Part shown: one piece after another, positions 29,163 through 39,268 of the stretch
How the letters are laid out: every line of letters begins with the position of its first letter
How positions within the stretch are numbered: the stretch's first letter is position 1
Source: Variovorax sp. 54
GTDB taxonomy: Bacteria; Pseudomonadota; Gammaproteobacteria; Burkholderiales; Burkholderiaceae_C
NCBI RefSeq assembly: GCF_002754375.1
Contig: NZ_PEFF01000001.1
Location: forward strand, 1,798,001 to 1,862,000
Direction: 5' to 3'
Length of the DNA: 64,000 bases
Translations under genes and position numbers: made by a program
Notes under the pieces: model-generated
Database searches by the model: none
Told to the model about the DNA's origin: nothing
Seen by the model: the letters and a program-made list of their open reading frames with translations, nothing else

Positions 29163-29183
29163 ACGCCAGCCGATCGCTGGCGT
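29163..29183 (+). terminator. Hairpin after the amine-oxidase operon
   Basis: ACGCCAGC and GCTGGCGT make a perfect 8-bp stem, 49 bp past the oxidase stop. C-rich rather than T-rich sequence follows, so termination strength is uncertain. The rest of 29115-29341 shows no gene. Confidence 0.45.
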
Positions 29184-29341
29184 CCCCCATCAAGCGCTCT
29201 CACGGCCTTCAGTGCAGCGTTCTGGGGTCAGAAGGGGAGCGAGACCTCGAGGGCGCTTCGAGCGCGCGATGGCCCGGTGATGAGACCCGCGCGCGGCCTG
29301 CTCACGCAGAACCGCCATGGCGGTGGGCAAAGAGGAACGGG

Positions 29342-30013
29342 TTACGACGGAAACCAGCGCGGCACATGCGGCACCGCATCGTGCAGCGAATCGAGCACGT
29401 GAAAGGCCTGCGCGACGATCGCCTCGGGCGGGTGCTTGAGGTCGGGCACCACCACCACGCGCATCCCGGCGGCCAGCGCGGCCTTGGCGCCGTTCTCGCT
29501 GTCTTCGAAGGCGACGCAATCGGCAGGGTCCACGCCCAGGCGCTCGGCCGCGAGCCGGTACAGCGCCGGATCGGGCTTGGCGCGCGCCACCTCGTCGCCA
29601 CCCGCGAAGGCCTCGAAGTGATGGAGCACGTCGAGGCTGCCCAGGCAGGCCGCGATCTGGCCGCGCGTGGACGACGAGGCGACCGCGCAGCGCGTGCCGC
29701 GTCCGCGCAAGGCGGTGAGCAGCTCGGCCGCGCCGGGCTTGATGGGAAAGAGCGGCCGGACGTCGCCTGCCAGACGTTCCAGCTGCAGCGCGGCAGTCAC
29801 TTGCGCCGCCGCATGCTGGTAGGCAGCGACGCCGCCGAGCAGCGTCGCAAGGATCTGCTTCGACTCGCTCATGGCCAGCCCCACGCATTGCAGGTACTGG
29901 GCGTGCGAAAGCTCGACATCGAGCGTGCGGGCCGCTGCGATCCAGGCGGCCATGATGGGGCGCTCGGAATCGATCAGCAGCCCATCCATGTCAAAAATGG
30001 CGGCGGTGAACAT
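29342..30013 (-). CDS. HAD-superfamily phosphatase (beta-phosphoglucomutase-like)
   Basis: 223 residues. Motif I FDMDGLL with nucleophile Asp8 and Asp10, motif II in CAVASSST, motif III Lys in ARAKPDPALY, and motif IV FEDSENG. The alpha-helical cap is inserted after motif I, as in subfamily IA. It probably dephosphorylates a small sugar phosphate or related metabolite. The start at 30013 gives the family N-terminus; an upstream start would add 20 residues through the neighbouring terminator. Confidence 0.9.
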   Translation of the reverse strand: MFTAAIFDMDGLLIDSERPIMAAWIAAARTLDVELSHAQYLQCVGLAMSESKQILATLLGGVAAYQHAAAQVTAALQLERLAGDVRPLFPIKPGAAELLTALRGRGTRCAVASSSTRGQIAACLGSLDVLHHFEAFAGGDEVARAKPDPALYRLAAERLGVDPADCVAFEDSENGAKAALAAGMRVVVVPDLKHPPEAIVAQAFHVLDSLHDAVPHVPRWFPS

Positions 30014-30063
30014 CGAGGCGAATCCTAAGCCAGGGCGCGCCTGTGCCGCGGAGGCCATGAAAA

Positions 30064-30082
30064 AAGGGGCCATCGGCCCCTT
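30064..30082 (-). terminator. Rho-independent terminator of the MHS transporter gene
   Basis: AAGGGGCC and GGCCCCTT form a stem with a 3-nt loop, followed on the minus strand by a run of T residues. It lies 26 bp beyond the transporter stop. Confidence 0.85.
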
Positions 30083-30107
30083 CGTTCGAGAAACGGCAAC
30101 GCGCCGC

Positions 30108-31448
30108 TCAGTCCCGCGCCAGCGCCCGGTTCAGCCCCAGCGCCGCCAGCGTGCCGAGCGCGCCCGACAGCAGGTAGATGCTCACGAAGGCCAGGCCGAA
30201 GTGGGCCGACAGGCCCAGGGCGACCAGCGGGGCAAAGGCCGCGCCGATGAGCCAGGCCAGGTCGGCCGTGAGGGCCGCGCCCACGTAGCGGTACTTGGGC
30301 GCGAAGTTGGAGGTCACGGCGCCGGCCGCCTGGCCGTACGACAGGCCCAGCAGTGCAAAGCCCAGCACGATGAAGATGTCCTGGCCGATGCGTCCGCCGT
30401 CGAGCAGCGTGGGCGCAAAGCCGCTGAACACGGCGATCATCGCGGCCAGGCCGCCGAGCGTGAAGCGACGGCCGATGCGGTCGGCGATCAGGCCCGAGGC
30501 CACGATGCCGATGGCACCGAACACCGCGCCGACCATCTGCACGATCAGGAACTCGGTGATCGACTGGTCGGAGTACAGCGAAATCCACGACAGCGGGAAC
30601 ACCGTGATCAGGTGAAACAGCGCGTAGCTGGCCAGCGCGGCGAACGCGCCGATCAGCAGGTTGGCGCCCTGCGAGCGGGTCAGCTCGACCACGCTGGTGG
30701 GCTGCAGCTCGCGCTCTTCGAGCAGGCGCGCGTACTCGTCGGTGGCCACCAGGCGCAGGCGCGCGAACAGCGCCACCACGTTGATGGCGAAGGCCACGTA
30801 GAAGGTGTAGCGCCAGCCCCAATCGAGGAAGTCGGCCAGCGGCAGGCTGGAATACAGGTACGCGAACAGCGCGCTGGCCACGAAGAAGCCCAGCGGTGCG
30901 CCCAGCTGGCCCAGCATGGCGTACCAGCCGCGCTTGTTGGGCGGGGCGTTCAGCGCCAGCAGCGACGGCAGGCCGTCCCACGAGCCGCCCAGTGCCAGGC
31001 CCTGGGCAAAGCGGAAGATCGACAGCAGCACGATGGCCGTGAAGCCGATGCTCGCGTAGCCCGGCAGGAAAGCAATGCCGGCCGTCGAGGTGCCCAGCAG
31101 GAACAGCGCAATCGTGAGCTTGGTCTCGCGCCCGAAGCGCCGCTGGATCGCCATCGAGATCACGGTGCCGAAGGGGCGCGCGATGAAGGCGAACGAGAAG
31201 ATCACGAAGGCCCAGAGCACGCCTTCCAGGCGCTGCTCGAACGGGAAGAACACCGCCGGGAACACCAGCACCGAGGCGATGCCGTAGACGAAGAAGTCGA
31301 AATACTCGGAGGCGCGACCGATGACCACGCCGACCGCGATCTCGCCCGGGGCGATGTGCGAATGGTCGGCGCCTGCGACGCGGGCGCCGCCTTCGGTCGG
31401 GTGCGGCACGGGCTGGGCGCCTTGTGGACTGATGCTGGACGTCGTCAT
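30108..31448 (-). CDS. MFS transporter, metabolite:H+ symporter (MHS) family
   Basis: 446 residues with about 12 membrane spans. N-terminal segment ASEYFDFFVYGIAS and the loop RPFGTVISMAIQRRFGRE match the MHS group (citrate, alpha-ketoglutarate, shikimate and similar carriers); the second-half loop is LIADRIGRRFTLGG. The N-terminal 35 residues are polar and cytoplasmic. Divergent from cyoA. Substrate unknown, likely an organic acid. Confidence 0.9.
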   Translation of the reverse strand: MTTSSISPQGAQPVPHPTEGGARVAGADHSHIAPGEIAVGVVIGRASEYFDFFVYGIASVLVFPAVFFPFEQRLEGVLWAFVIFSFAFIARPFGTVISMAIQRRFGRETKLTIALFLLGTSTAGIAFLPGYASIGFTAIVLLSIFRFAQGLALGGSWDGLPSLLALNAPPNKRGWYAMLGQLGAPLGFFVASALFAYLYSSLPLADFLDWGWRYTFYVAFAINVVALFARLRLVATDEYARLLEERELQPTSVVELTRSQGANLLIGAFAALASYALFHLITVFPLSWISLYSDQSITEFLIVQMVGAVFGAIGIVASGLIADRIGRRFTLGGLAAMIAVFSGFAPTLLDGGRIGQDIFIVLGFALLGLSYGQAAGAVTSNFAPKYRYVGAALTADLAWLIGAAFAPLVALGLSAHFGLAFVSIYLLSGALGTLAALGLNRALARD

Positions 31449-31495
31449 CTTGCTAGCTGGCTGGCTGTAATTCGGGTGTCACGCCGGGGCGCGAC

Positions 31496-31520
31496 ACAGG
31501 GGAAATTCTGGACACCCTGT
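31496..31520. promoter_or_regulatory. Inverted repeat in the MHS/cyoA divergent gap
   Basis: ACAGGG (31496-31501) and CCCTGT (31515-31520) are separated by 13 bp, and GGACAAAACGTCC, a further small inverted repeat, lies at about 31552. One or both could be sites for the RegA-type regulator encoded at the end of this operon; that is inference. Confidence 0.35.
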
Positions 31521-31638
31521 AGCGTCTCACCGAATTGCATTTACCGCCATAGGACAAAACGTCCAATAGGCGAAATCCCTTGGGCGGCGTAGATTGCAGG
31601 GTCATTTTTGCGCGGCCTTCGCACTTTCCTCTCCCGGC

Positions 31639-32664
31639 ATGCACATCCTCAAGACCCTTCGCCGAGCGCTTCTGCTGCTCTCCGCCGTTTTCCTGGCGGG
31701 CTGCAACACGGTGCTGTTGAACCCCTCCGGCGACATCGCCAACCAGCAGGGGCGCCTCATCGTCGTCTCGACGGTGCTGATGCTGATCATCATCATCCCG
31801 GTGATCGCGCTGACCATCTTCTTTGCCTGGCGCTATCGCCAGTCGAACAAGGAGGCCACCTACAGCCCCGACTGGGACCACTCCACGCAGCTCGAGCTGG
31901 CGATCTGGGCCGCGCCGCTCCTGATCATCATCGCGCTGGGCGCGATCACCTGGATCAGCACCCACACGCTGGACCCGTACCGCCCGCTGAGCCGCCTGGA
32001 CGCGCAGCGCCCGATTCCCGCCGAAACCAAGCCCCTGGTGGTCGAGGTGGTGGCGCTGGACTGGAAGTGGCTCTTCATCTACCCAGAGCAGGGCATTGCC
32101 ACGGTGAACGAGCTGGCGGCCCCGGTGGACCGCCCGATCAGCTTCAAGATCACGGCCTCGTCGGTCATGAACTCCTTCTTCATCCCCGCGCTGGCCGGCC
32201 AGATCTATGCCATGCCGGGCATGGAGACCAAGCTGCACGCGGTGATCAACAAGCCGGGTGAGTTCGACGGCTTCTCCGCCAACTACAGCGGCGCGGGCTT
32301 CTCGGGCATGCGCTTCAAGTTCCACGGCCTGAGCCATGACGGCTTCGACCAGTGGGTGGCCAAGGTCAAGACCGGCAAAGAGGGCGAACTGACCCGCGAG
32401 CAATACAAGAAGCTCGAAGTGCCGAGCGAGCGCGAGCCCGTGCGCCACTACGCCGCGGTCGATCCCGCCCTGTACGACGCCATCCTGAACCTGTGCGTCG
32501 ACCGCAACAAGATGTGCATGAAGGAAATGATGGCCATCGACGCCGACGGCGGCCTGGGCAAGCCCGGCGCGTTCAACGTCGCCACCAAGCTGGCCTGGCA
32601 GGCCGACTCCCTCGACACGCCCAAGCGCAAGTACGTCACCGCGATGTGCACCACCGAAGAATAA
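31639..32664 (+). CDS. cyoA: Cytochrome bo3 ubiquinol oxidase subunit II
   Basis: 341 residues. Lipoprotein signal with lipobox LAGCN, two membrane helices (about residues 40-65 and 85-110), then a cupredoxin domain with [21 protein letters not shown] and SYSG-like [12 protein letters not shown]. The Cys/His ligands of a CuA centre are absent, so it is a quinol oxidase and not a cytochrome c oxidase. Start at 31639 precedes the signal peptide directly; no strong ribosome site is seen. Confidence 0.95.
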   Translation: MHILKTLRRALLLLSAVFLAGCNTVLLNPSGDIANQQGRLIVVSTVLMLIIIIPVIALTIFFAWRYRQSNKEATYSPDWDHSTQLELAIWAAPLLIIIALGAITWISTHTLDPYRPLSRLDAQRPIPAETKPLVVEVVALDWKWLFIYPEQGIATVNELAAPVDRPISFKITASSVMNSFFIPALAGQIYAMPGMETKLHAVINKPGEFDGFSANYSGAGFSGMRFKFHGLSHDGFDQWVAKVKTGKEGELTREQYKKLEVPSEREPVRHYAAVDPALYDAILNLCVDRNKMCMKEMMAIDADGGLGKPGAFNVATKLAWQADSLDTPKRKYVTAMCTTEE

Positions 32665-32665
32665 G

Positions 32666-34672
32666 ATGTTGCAGAACCTAGACCTGACGAAGCTCGTCTT
32701 CGGCCGCCTCTCCTGGGAGGCGATTCCCCTTCACGAGCCGATCCTGCTCGTGACCTTCGCGGCCGTGATCCTGGGCGGCCTGGCGCTGCTGGGCGCCGTG
32801 ACCTACTTCAAGCTGTGGGGCACCTTGTGGAATGACTGGATCACCAGCATCGACCACAAGAAGATCGGCATCATGTACATCATCCTGGGCCTGGTGATGC
32901 TGCTGCGCGGCTTCGCCGACGCACTGATGATGCGGGCCCAGCAGGCCGTCGCCTTCGGCGACAACGCGGGCTTTCTGCCGCCGCACCACTACGACCAGAT
33001 CTTCACCGCCCACGGCGTGATCATGATCTTCTTCGTGGCGATGCCGCTGGTCACGGGCCTCATGAACTTCGTGGTGCCACTGCAGATCGGCGCGCGCGAC
33101 GTGGCCTTCCCGTTCCTGAACAACTTCAGCTTCTGGATGACCACCTTCGGCGCCGGCCTCGTGATGGCCTCGCTGTTCGTGGGCGAGTTCGCCAAGACCG
33201 GCTGGCTGGCGTACCCGCCGCTGTCGGGCATCCTGTTCAGTCCTGACGTGGGGGTGGATTACTACATCTGGTCCTTGCAGATCGCGGGGGTGGGCACATT
33301 GCTCTCGGGCGTGAACCTGCTGGCCACCATCGTGAAGATGCGCGCGCCCGGCATGACCATGATGAAGATGCCTGTGTTCACGTGGACCGCCCTGTGCACC
33401 AACGTGCTGATCGTGGCTGCCTTCCCGGTGCTCACGGCCGTGCTGGCCCTGCTGTCGCTCGACCGTTACGTCGGCACCAACTTCTTCACGAACGACATGG
33501 GCGGCAACGCCATGATGTACGTGAACCTGATCTGGATCTGGGGTCACCCCGAGGTGTACATCCTGATCCTGCCGGCCTTCGGCATCTTCTCGGAAGTGGT
33601 CTCCACCTTCTCCAGCAAGCGCCTGTTCGGCTACGCCTCGATGGTCTACGCCACGGTCGTGATCACGATCCTGTCGTACCTCGTGTGGCTGCACCACTTC
33701 TTCACTATGGGCTCCGGCGCCAGCGTGAACTCGTTCTTCGGCATCACGACGATGATCATCTCGATCCCGACAGGGGCGAAGATCTTCAACTGGCTCTTCA
33801 CCATGTACCGCGGCCGCATCCGTTTCGAGCTGCCCATGATGTGGACCATCGGCTTCATGATCACCTTCGTGATCGGCGGCATGACCGGCGTGCTGCTGGC
33901 CGTGCCCCCGGCCGACTTCGTGCTGCACAACAGCCTGTTCCTCATTGCCCACTTCCACAACGTGATCATCGGCGGCGTGCTGTTCGGCATGCTGGCGGGC
34001 ATCACCTACTGGTTCCCGAAGGCCTTCGGCTACAAGCTCGATCCGTTCTGGGGCAAGTGCTCGTTCTGGTTCTGGATCGTCGGCTTCTGGATGGCCTTCA
34101 TGCCGCTGTACATCCTGGGCCTGATGGGCGTCACGCGCCGCATGAGCCACTTCCAGGACATGTCGCTGCAGATCTGGTTCCAGGTCGCCGCCGTCGGCGC
34201 CGTGCTCATCGCACTGGGTATCGCCTCGTTCCTGATCCAGCTGGTGGTGAGCTTCATCCGCCGCGAGTCGCTGCGCGACACCACGGGCGACCCGTGGAAC
34301 GGCCGCACGCTCGAGTGGTCGACCTCGTCGCCGCCGCCGGCCTACAACTTCGCGTTCACGCCGCGCGTGCATGACAACGACGCCTGGACCGACATGAAGG
34401 CCCGCGGCTACCAGCGTCCGCTGGACGGCTTCAGCCCCGTGCACATGCCCAAGAACACGGCCGCCGGCTTCATCATCGCGGCGCTGAGCGCGGTGTGCGG
34501 CTTCGCCTTGATCTGGCAGATGTGGCTCGTGGCCGGCATCGGCTTCGTGACCATGCTGGTCGCGATCATCGTCCACACCTTCAACTACAAGCGCGACTAC
34601 TACATCCCCGCGGAAGAAGTCGTTCGCACCGAAGAAGCGCGCACGCGCCTGCTGGCCACCGCCCATGTCTGA
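32666..34672 (+). CDS. cyoB: Cytochrome bo3 ubiquinol oxidase subunit I
   Basis: 668 residues with about 15 membrane spans. The quinol-site residues of E. coli CyoB (Arg71, Asp75, His98) match Arg81, Asp85 and His108 here. The low-spin haem ligand is His116 (FTAHG), and WGHPEVYIL carries the CuB His and the D-channel Glu. Reduces O2 to water with proton pumping in the inner membrane. One base after cyoA; overlaps cyoC by 8 bp. Confidence 0.97.
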   Translation: MLQNLDLTKLVFGRLSWEAIPLHEPILLVTFAAVILGGLALLGAVTYFKLWGTLWNDWITSIDHKKIGIMYIILGLVMLLRGFADALMMRAQQAVAFGDNAGFLPPHHYDQIFTAHGVIMIFFVAMPLVTGLMNFVVPLQIGARDVAFPFLNNFSFWMTTFGAGLVMASLFVGEFAKTGWLAYPPLSGILFSPDVGVDYYIWSLQIAGVGTLLSGVNLLATIVKMRAPGMTMMKMPVFTWTALCTNVLIVAAFPVLTAVLALLSLDRYVGTNFFTNDMGGNAMMYVNLIWIWGHPEVYILILPAFGIFSEVVSTFSSKRLFGYASMVYATVVITILSYLVWLHHFFTMGSGASVNSFFGITTMIISIPTGAKIFNWLFTMYRGRIRFELPMMWTIGFMITFVIGGMTGVLLAVPPADFVLHNSLFLIAHFHNVIIGGVLFGMLAGITYWFPKAFGYKLDPFWGKCSFWFWIVGFWMAFMPLYILGLMGVTRRMSHFQDMSLQIWFQVAAVGAVLIALGIASFLIQLVVSFIRRESLRDTTGDPWNGRTLEWSTSSPPPAYNFAFTPRVHDNDAWTDMKARGYQRPLDGFSPVHMPKNTAAGFIIAALSAVCGFALIWQMWLVAGIGFVTMLVAIIVHTFNYKRDYYIPAEEVVRTEEARTRLLATAHV

Positions 34673-35306
34673 TACCACCGCCCTCCCCTCCCGGAACGCG
34701 AACGCACCGGCGTTCGAGCTGTTCCACGTCCGCAACGAGGACCACCACCCCGAGAACGGCACGCTGCTGGGCTTCTGGCTCTACCTGATGAGCGACTGCC
34801 TCATCTTTGCCTGCCTGTTCGCGGTGTATGGCGTGCTGGGCCGCAACTACGCGGCCGGCCCCTCGGGCGCCGACCTGTTCGACCTGCCGCTGGTGGCGAT
34901 GAACACGTCGCTGCTGCTGCTGTCGTCGATCACCTACGGCTTCGCGATGCTCGAGATGCAGCGCAAGCGCATGGGCGGCGTGCTGCTGTGGCTGGGCATC
35001 ACCGGCCTCTTGGGCCTGGGCTTCATCGGCCTGGAGCTGTACGAGTTCGCGCACCTCCTGCACGAAGGCGCCGGCCCGCAGCGCAGCGCCTTCCTGTCGT
35101 CGTTCTTCGCGCTGGTGGGCACGCACGGCCTGCACGTGAGCTTCGGCATCATCTGGCTCGTCGTGCTGATGGTCCAGCTGCCCAAGCACGGCTTCACCCC
35201 CGCCAACCGCCGCCGCCTGATGTGCCTGTCGATGTTCTGGCACTTCCTGGACGTCGTGTGGATCGGCGTCTTCACCTTTGTGTATCTGATGGGATCGATG
35301 GCATGA
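34665..35306 (+). CDS. cyoC: Cytochrome bo3 ubiquinol oxidase subunit III
   Basis: 213 residues with five membrane spans, including [17 protein letters not shown] near the N-terminus and the conserved H-x-L-H-V region [13 protein letters not shown] and [13 protein letters not shown] at the C-terminus. Standard subunit III of haem-copper quinol oxidases. Overlaps cyoB and cyoD. Confidence 0.95.
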   Translation: MSDTTALPSRNANAPAFELFHVRNEDHHPENGTLLGFWLYLMSDCLIFACLFAVYGVLGRNYAAGPSGADLFDLPLVAMNTSLLLLSSITYGFAMLEMQRKRMGGVLLWLGITGLLGLGFIGLELYEFAHLLHEGAGPQRSAFLSSFFALVGTHGLHVSFGIIWLVVLMVQLPKHGFTPANRRRLMCLSMFWHFLDVVWIGVFTFVYLMGSMA

Positions 35307-35713
35307 GCGCCCACACCGACACCGCCGCGCACGGCCATGGCGCACACGATGGGCATGACGCCCACCACGACGACGGCCCCGTGAGCCACAGCACCTTCAA
35401 GGGCTACATGACCGGCTTCGTGCTGGCCGTGATCCTGACCGCGATCCCGTTCTGGCTCGTGATGGGCAAGGTGATCGCCAACCCGAGCACCACCGCCCTC
35501 GTCATCCTCGGCTTCGCCGTGGTGCAGATCGTGGTCCACATGGTGTACTTCCTGCACATGGACGCCAAGTCCGAAGGCGGCTGGAACATGCTGGCGCTGA
35601 TCTTCACGCTGGTGCTCGTGGTCATCACGCTGGCCGGGTCGCTGTGGGTCATGTATCACATGAACACCAACATGATGCCGGCCATGGTCCACGACATGAA
35701 GAACATGCCCTGA
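35303..35713 (+). CDS. cyoD: Cytochrome bo3 ubiquinol oxidase subunit IV
   Basis: 136 residues. A His-rich N-terminus (about eight His in the first 30 residues) precedes three membrane spans with FKGYMTGFVLAVILTAIPFW and VVQIVVHMVYFLHMD, typical of CyoD. The His-rich tail is longer than in E. coli and might bind metal. Overlaps cyoC (ATGA) and the SURF1 gene (TGATG). Confidence 0.93.
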   Translation: MSAHTDTAAHGHGAHDGHDAHHDDGPVSHSTFKGYMTGFVLAVILTAIPFWLVMGKVIANPSTTALVILGFAVVQIVVHMVYFLHMDAKSEGGWNMLALIFTLVLVVITLAGSLWVMYHMNTNMMPAMVHDMKNMP

Positions 35714-36546
35714 TGGCCTCGGCCGCCCGCCCGCGCTCCGTTGTCACGCGTGCGGCGCTGGCGGTCTGCGCCGTCCTCGCCTTTGCCGGCTTTCTTGCGC
35801 TCGGCACCTGGCAGGTCGAGCGCCGGGCCTGGAAGCTCGATCTCATCGCCCGCGTCGACCAGCGCGTGCACGCCCCGGCCACCGACGCGCCGGCGCGGTC
35901 CGAATGGCCCACGGTCAACGCGGCCGACAACGAATACACCCACGTGCGCCTTCGCGGCACGTTCCTCCACGACAAGGAAGCGCTGGTCCAGGCCAACACG
36001 AAGCTCGGCCCGGGCTTCTGGGTGCTGACCCCGCTGCGCACCGCCGACGGCAGCGTCGTGCTCGTCAACCGCGGCTTCGTGCCGCCCGAGGCGCGCGAGC
36101 GCGCGGCGCGCACCGCCCCCGAGCCCCAAGGCGACACCGCCGTGGCCGGCCTGCTGCGCCTCACCGAGCCGAAGGGCGGCTTCCTGCGCACGAACGACCC
36201 CGCGGCCGACCGCTGGTTCTCGCGTGACGTGCAGGCCATTGCCGCGGCGCGCGGCCTGGCCGATGTGGCGCCCTACTTCGTCGATGCCGAAGCCGGCCGC
36301 GCGATTGCGCAGGCCGCGCCCACGTGGCCGGCCGGCGGCCTGACGGTCGTCGCCTTCCCCAACAGCCACCTGGTCTACGCCCTCACCTGGTACGGGCTGG
36401 CGCTGATGGTGCTCGGCGCCTACTGGTTCGTGTGGCGCGACGACCGGCGCCGGCAGGCGGCACCCGGCGGCAGCGGCGAAAATGCGCCGCATGCCGACGC
36501 CGCACGCTCCGACCCCGCCGGTCCCGCCGATGTCCGCCGCGACTGA
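35713..36546 (+). CDS. SURF1-family oxidase assembly protein
   Basis: 277 residues. N-terminal membrane helix then LGTWQVERRAWKLDLI, central PRTWQVER-type and VNRGFVPPEARERA, and a second C-terminal helix (LVYALTWYGLALMVLGAYWFVWR), the SURF1 layout. SURF1 proteins assist haem insertion into subunit I. It is coupled to cyoD, so in this organism it serves the bo3 enzyme. No cyoE (haem O synthase) is in the operon. Confidence 0.92.
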   Translation: MASAARPRSVVTRAALAVCAVLAFAGFLALGTWQVERRAWKLDLIARVDQRVHAPATDAPARSEWPTVNAADNEYTHVRLRGTFLHDKEALVQANTKLGPGFWVLTPLRTADGSVVLVNRGFVPPEARERAARTAPEPQGDTAVAGLLRLTEPKGGFLRTNDPAADRWFSRDVQAIAAARGLADVAPYFVDAEAGRAIAQAAPTWPAGGLTVVAFPNSHLVYALTWYGLALMVLGAYWFVWRDDRRRQAAPGGSGENAPHADAARSDPAGPADVRRD

Positions 36547-37924
36547 CAAGCTCGTCGCGGTGGCCGGCGAGCTGCACGCCCCGCGCGCGGGCGTCGCCAG
36601 CCTGGACAACGCCATCGGCCACCAGAACATGCAGCAGCTGATCCAGCTGCGCTGGTTCGCCGTGGTCGGACAGGTGGCCACCATCCTCGTGGTGCACTAC
36701 GGTTTCGGCATCCGCCTGCCGCTGAACCACATGCTGCAGGTGCTCACCTGCCTGGCGCTGTTCAACATGGTGAGCCTGCTGCGCCTGCGCATCCATGGCC
36801 GCGTGACCAACGAAGAGCTGTTCGTCGCGCTGCTGGTCGACGTGGCCACGCTCACAGCCCAGCTGTACCTCAGCGGCGGCGCCACCAACCCCTTCGTCTT
36901 TCTGTACCTGCTGCAGGTGATCCTGGGCGCGGTGCTGCTCAAGGCCTGGTCGACCTGGACCATCGTGGTCATCACCGGCCTGTGCTTTGCGGGCCTGGCG
37001 CTGTTCTCGCGCCCGCTGCCGCTGCCGCTGGACCACGACCGCGGCCTGTGGAGCCCCTACGTGCAGGGCATGCTGGTGTGCTTTGCGCTCAACGCCGCGC
37101 TGCTGGTGGTCTTCATCACCCGCATCAGCCGCAACCTGCGCGTGCGCGACGCGCGGCTGGCCGACCTGCGCCAGCGCGCGTCGGAAGAAGAACACATCGT
37201 GCGCATGGGCCTGCTGGCCTCCGGCGCGGCGCACGAGCTGGGCACGCCGCTGGCCACGCTGGCCGTGATCCTGGGCGACTGGCGCCGGCTGCCGCACTTC
37301 AGCTCCGACCCCGAGCTGCTGCAGGAAGTGGCCGAAATGGAAGTGCAGATCCAGCGCTGCAAGAGCATCGTGAGCGGCATCCTGCTATCGGCCGGCGAGA
37401 CGCGCGGCGAATCGTCCGAAGAGACCACCGTGCGCACCTTCCTGGACGACCTCGTCGAAGAATGGCGCACCACCCGCCCGGTCGAGGAGTTCGACTACGA
37501 GAACCTGTTCGGGCAAGACCTGCCGATGGTCTCCGACTCGGCGATCAAGCAGATGGTGTGCAACGTGCTCGACAACGCGCTCGAGGCCTCGCCGCACTGG
37601 CTGCGCCTGGAAGCCACGCACGACGCCGATGCGCTCACCATCACCGTCACCGACGCGGGCCCCGGCTTCATGCCGGCCATCCTCGCGGAGTTCGGCAAGC
37701 CCTACCAGTCGAGCAAGGGCCGTCCCGGCGGCGGGCTGGGCCTGTTCCTGGTCGTGAACGTGGCGCGCACACTGGGCGGGCGCGTCTCCGTGCGCAACCG
37801 CCCCGAGGGCGGCGCCATCGTGACCATCACGCTGCCGCTGGCGGCCATCGTGCTCGAAGAGGACGAAGAAGCAGCAACCACCCTCGCGGACAACGCCGCC
37901 CCCCCAGCCCCGAGCAGCCCATGA
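36530..37924 (+). CDS. RegB/PrrB/ActS-type redox sensor histidine kinase
   Basis: 464 residues from the ATG at 36530; an ATG at 36482 would overlap SURF1 by 65 bp. Six membrane spans with the quinone-binding box SGGATNPF at residues 115-122, H-box GAAHELGTPLAT with His235, and the conserved redox-type cysteine Cys277 (QRCKSI), 42 residues after the His, close to the 40 in RegB. ATPase boxes NVLDNALEAS and GGGLGLFL follow. Senses respiratory redox state and phosphorylates the RegA-like protein encoded next. Confidence 0.92.
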   Translation: MSAATDKLVAVAGELHAPRAGVASLDNAIGHQNMQQLIQLRWFAVVGQVATILVVHYGFGIRLPLNHMLQVLTCLALFNMVSLLRLRIHGRVTNEELFVALLVDVATLTAQLYLSGGATNPFVFLYLLQVILGAVLLKAWSTWTIVVITGLCFAGLALFSRPLPLPLDHDRGLWSPYVQGMLVCFALNAALLVVFITRISRNLRVRDARLADLRQRASEEEHIVRMGLLASGAAHELGTPLATLAVILGDWRRLPHFSSDPELLQEVAEMEVQIQRCKSIVSGILLSAGETRGESSEETTVRTFLDDLVEEWRTTRPVEEFDYENLFGQDLPMVSDSAIKQMVCNVLDNALEASPHWLRLEATHDADALTITVTDAGPGFMPAILAEFGKPYQSSKGRPGGGLGLFLVVNVARTLGGRVSVRNRPEGGAIVTITLPLAAIVLEEDEEAATTLADNAAPPAPSSP

Positions 37925-38487
37925 CCCCCACACCCGACCCCACCGCCGAGGTCCGCCAGCTGCTGATCGTCGAGGACGACGAAGCCTTCGCGCGCACGCT
38001 CGCGCGCTCGTTCGAGCGGCGCGGCTACGTGGTGGTGCATGCGCGCAACCTCGAGGAAGTGGAAGCGGTGCTCGAGGAAGGCGACGGCCCCTCGCCGGGC
38101 TACGCCGTGGTCGACCTGAAGCTCAACGGCGAGGCCTCGGGCCTGGCCTGTGTGCAGATCCTGCACCGGCACGACGCCGAGATGCTGATCGTGGTGCTCA
38201 CCGGCTTCGCGAGCATTGCCACTGCCGTCGAGGCCATCAAGCTCGGCGCCTGCCATTACCTGGCCAAGCCCTCGAACACCGACGACATCGAGGCCGCCTT
38301 CGGCCGCGCCGCCGGCACCACCGAGGTCGAACTGACCAACCGCTCGACCTCGATCAAGACGCTGGAGTGGGAGCGCATCCACGAAATGCTGGCCGAAACC
38401 GGCTTCAACATCTCGGAAACCGCACGCCGGCTTGGCATGCATCGGCGCACATTGGCACGCAAACTCGGCAAACAGCAGGTCAAGTAA
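37921..38487 (+). CDS. RegA/PrrA/ActR-type response regulator
   Basis: 188 residues. Receiver domain with LIVEDDEAFA, phospho-acceptor Asp65 (VVDLKLNGEASGL), Thr in LTGFASI and Lys in LAKP. A short linker leads to a Fis-type helix-turn-helix (NISETARRLGMHRRTLARKL), as in RegA. Translationally coupled to the kinase (ATGA). Likely regulates the cyo operon and other respiratory genes, possibly including the formate dehydrogenase. Confidence 0.94.
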   Translation: MTPTPDPTAEVRQLLIVEDDEAFARTLARSFERRGYVVVHARNLEEVEAVLEEGDGPSPGYAVVDLKLNGEASGLACVQILHRHDAEMLIVVLTGFASIATAVEAIKLGACHYLAKPSNTDDIEAAFGRAAGTTEVELTNRSTSIKTLEWERIHEMLAETGFNISETARRLGMHRRTLARKLGKQQVK

Positions 38488-38550
38488 CATGATCTGCCGG
38501 TTTCGCGCATTCTTGCGGAACCAAACCCGACCCTGGAGGCTCTGTTCCTG

Positions 38551-39258
38551 ATGACGAATAGCCCGCCGCTGCAACTGCAGCCCGCCCTTTCCGCCGATCT
38601 GAAGAAAACGCCGGCGTCCGCCGCGCGCGACCAGACCGCGATGGAAGAGCTCTTCAACGCCCTGAGCCACGGCCTGGGCCTGTTGCTGGCGATCGCCTCG
38701 CTGCCGATCCTGGTCTACAGCGCCGCCCAGAAGGGCCAGGCCGCAGCCGTGGTGGGCGCGTCGCTCTTCGCGGGCACGGCCATCGTGCTGTACCTGATCT
38801 CCACGCTGTACCACGCGCTGCCGATCGGCCGCGCCAAAGCCTGGTTCAACCGGCTCGACCACGCGGCCATCTACCTGTTCATTGCGGGCAGCTACATGCC
38901 CTTCTTGTTCGGCGTGCTGCGCGGGCCCTGGGGCTGGACGCTGTTCGGCGCCATCACCGCCGCCGCCGTGCTGGGCGTGAGCGCCAAGCTGTTCAACCGC
39001 CTGCAGCACCCGCTGTGGTCCACCGGCCTGTACGTGGCGATGGGTTGGATGGCGCTGATGGCGGCGGTGCCGCTGTACGAGCGCATGTCATCGGCCGGTC
39101 TGGCCTGGCTCGTGGCCGGCGGGCTGTTCTACACGGCCGGGGCCGTGGTGTTCCTGTTCGACAACAAGGTGCGCTATGCGCATTCGGTGTGGCACCTGTT
39201 TGTGCTGGCCGGCAGCACCTGCCACTTCTTCGCCGTGCTCTGGCACGCGCACGGCTGA
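38551..39258 (+). CDS. Hemolysin III / PAQR-type membrane protein
   Basis: 235 residues, seven membrane helices. Conserved metal-site elements include ALSHGLGLLLA, STLYHALP, RLDHAAIYLFIAGSYMPF and the C-terminal HSVWHLFVLAGSTCHFF. The first 30 residues are a polar cytoplasmic tail. Bacterial hemolysin III proteins are PAQR-fold and their physiological role is unclear; the name does not imply toxicity. Confidence 0.92.
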   Translation: MTNSPPLQLQPALSADLKKTPASAARDQTAMEELFNALSHGLGLLLAIASLPILVYSAAQKGQAAAVVGASLFAGTAIVLYLISTLYHALPIGRAKAWFNRLDHAAIYLFIAGSYMPFLFGVLRGPWGWTLFGAITAAAVLGVSAKLFNRLQHPLWSTGLYVAMGWMALMAAVPLYERMSSAGLAWLVAGGLFYTAGAVVFLFDNKVRYAHSVWHLFVLAGSTCHFFAVLWHAHG

Positions 39259-39268
39259 GCGCTTTTAC

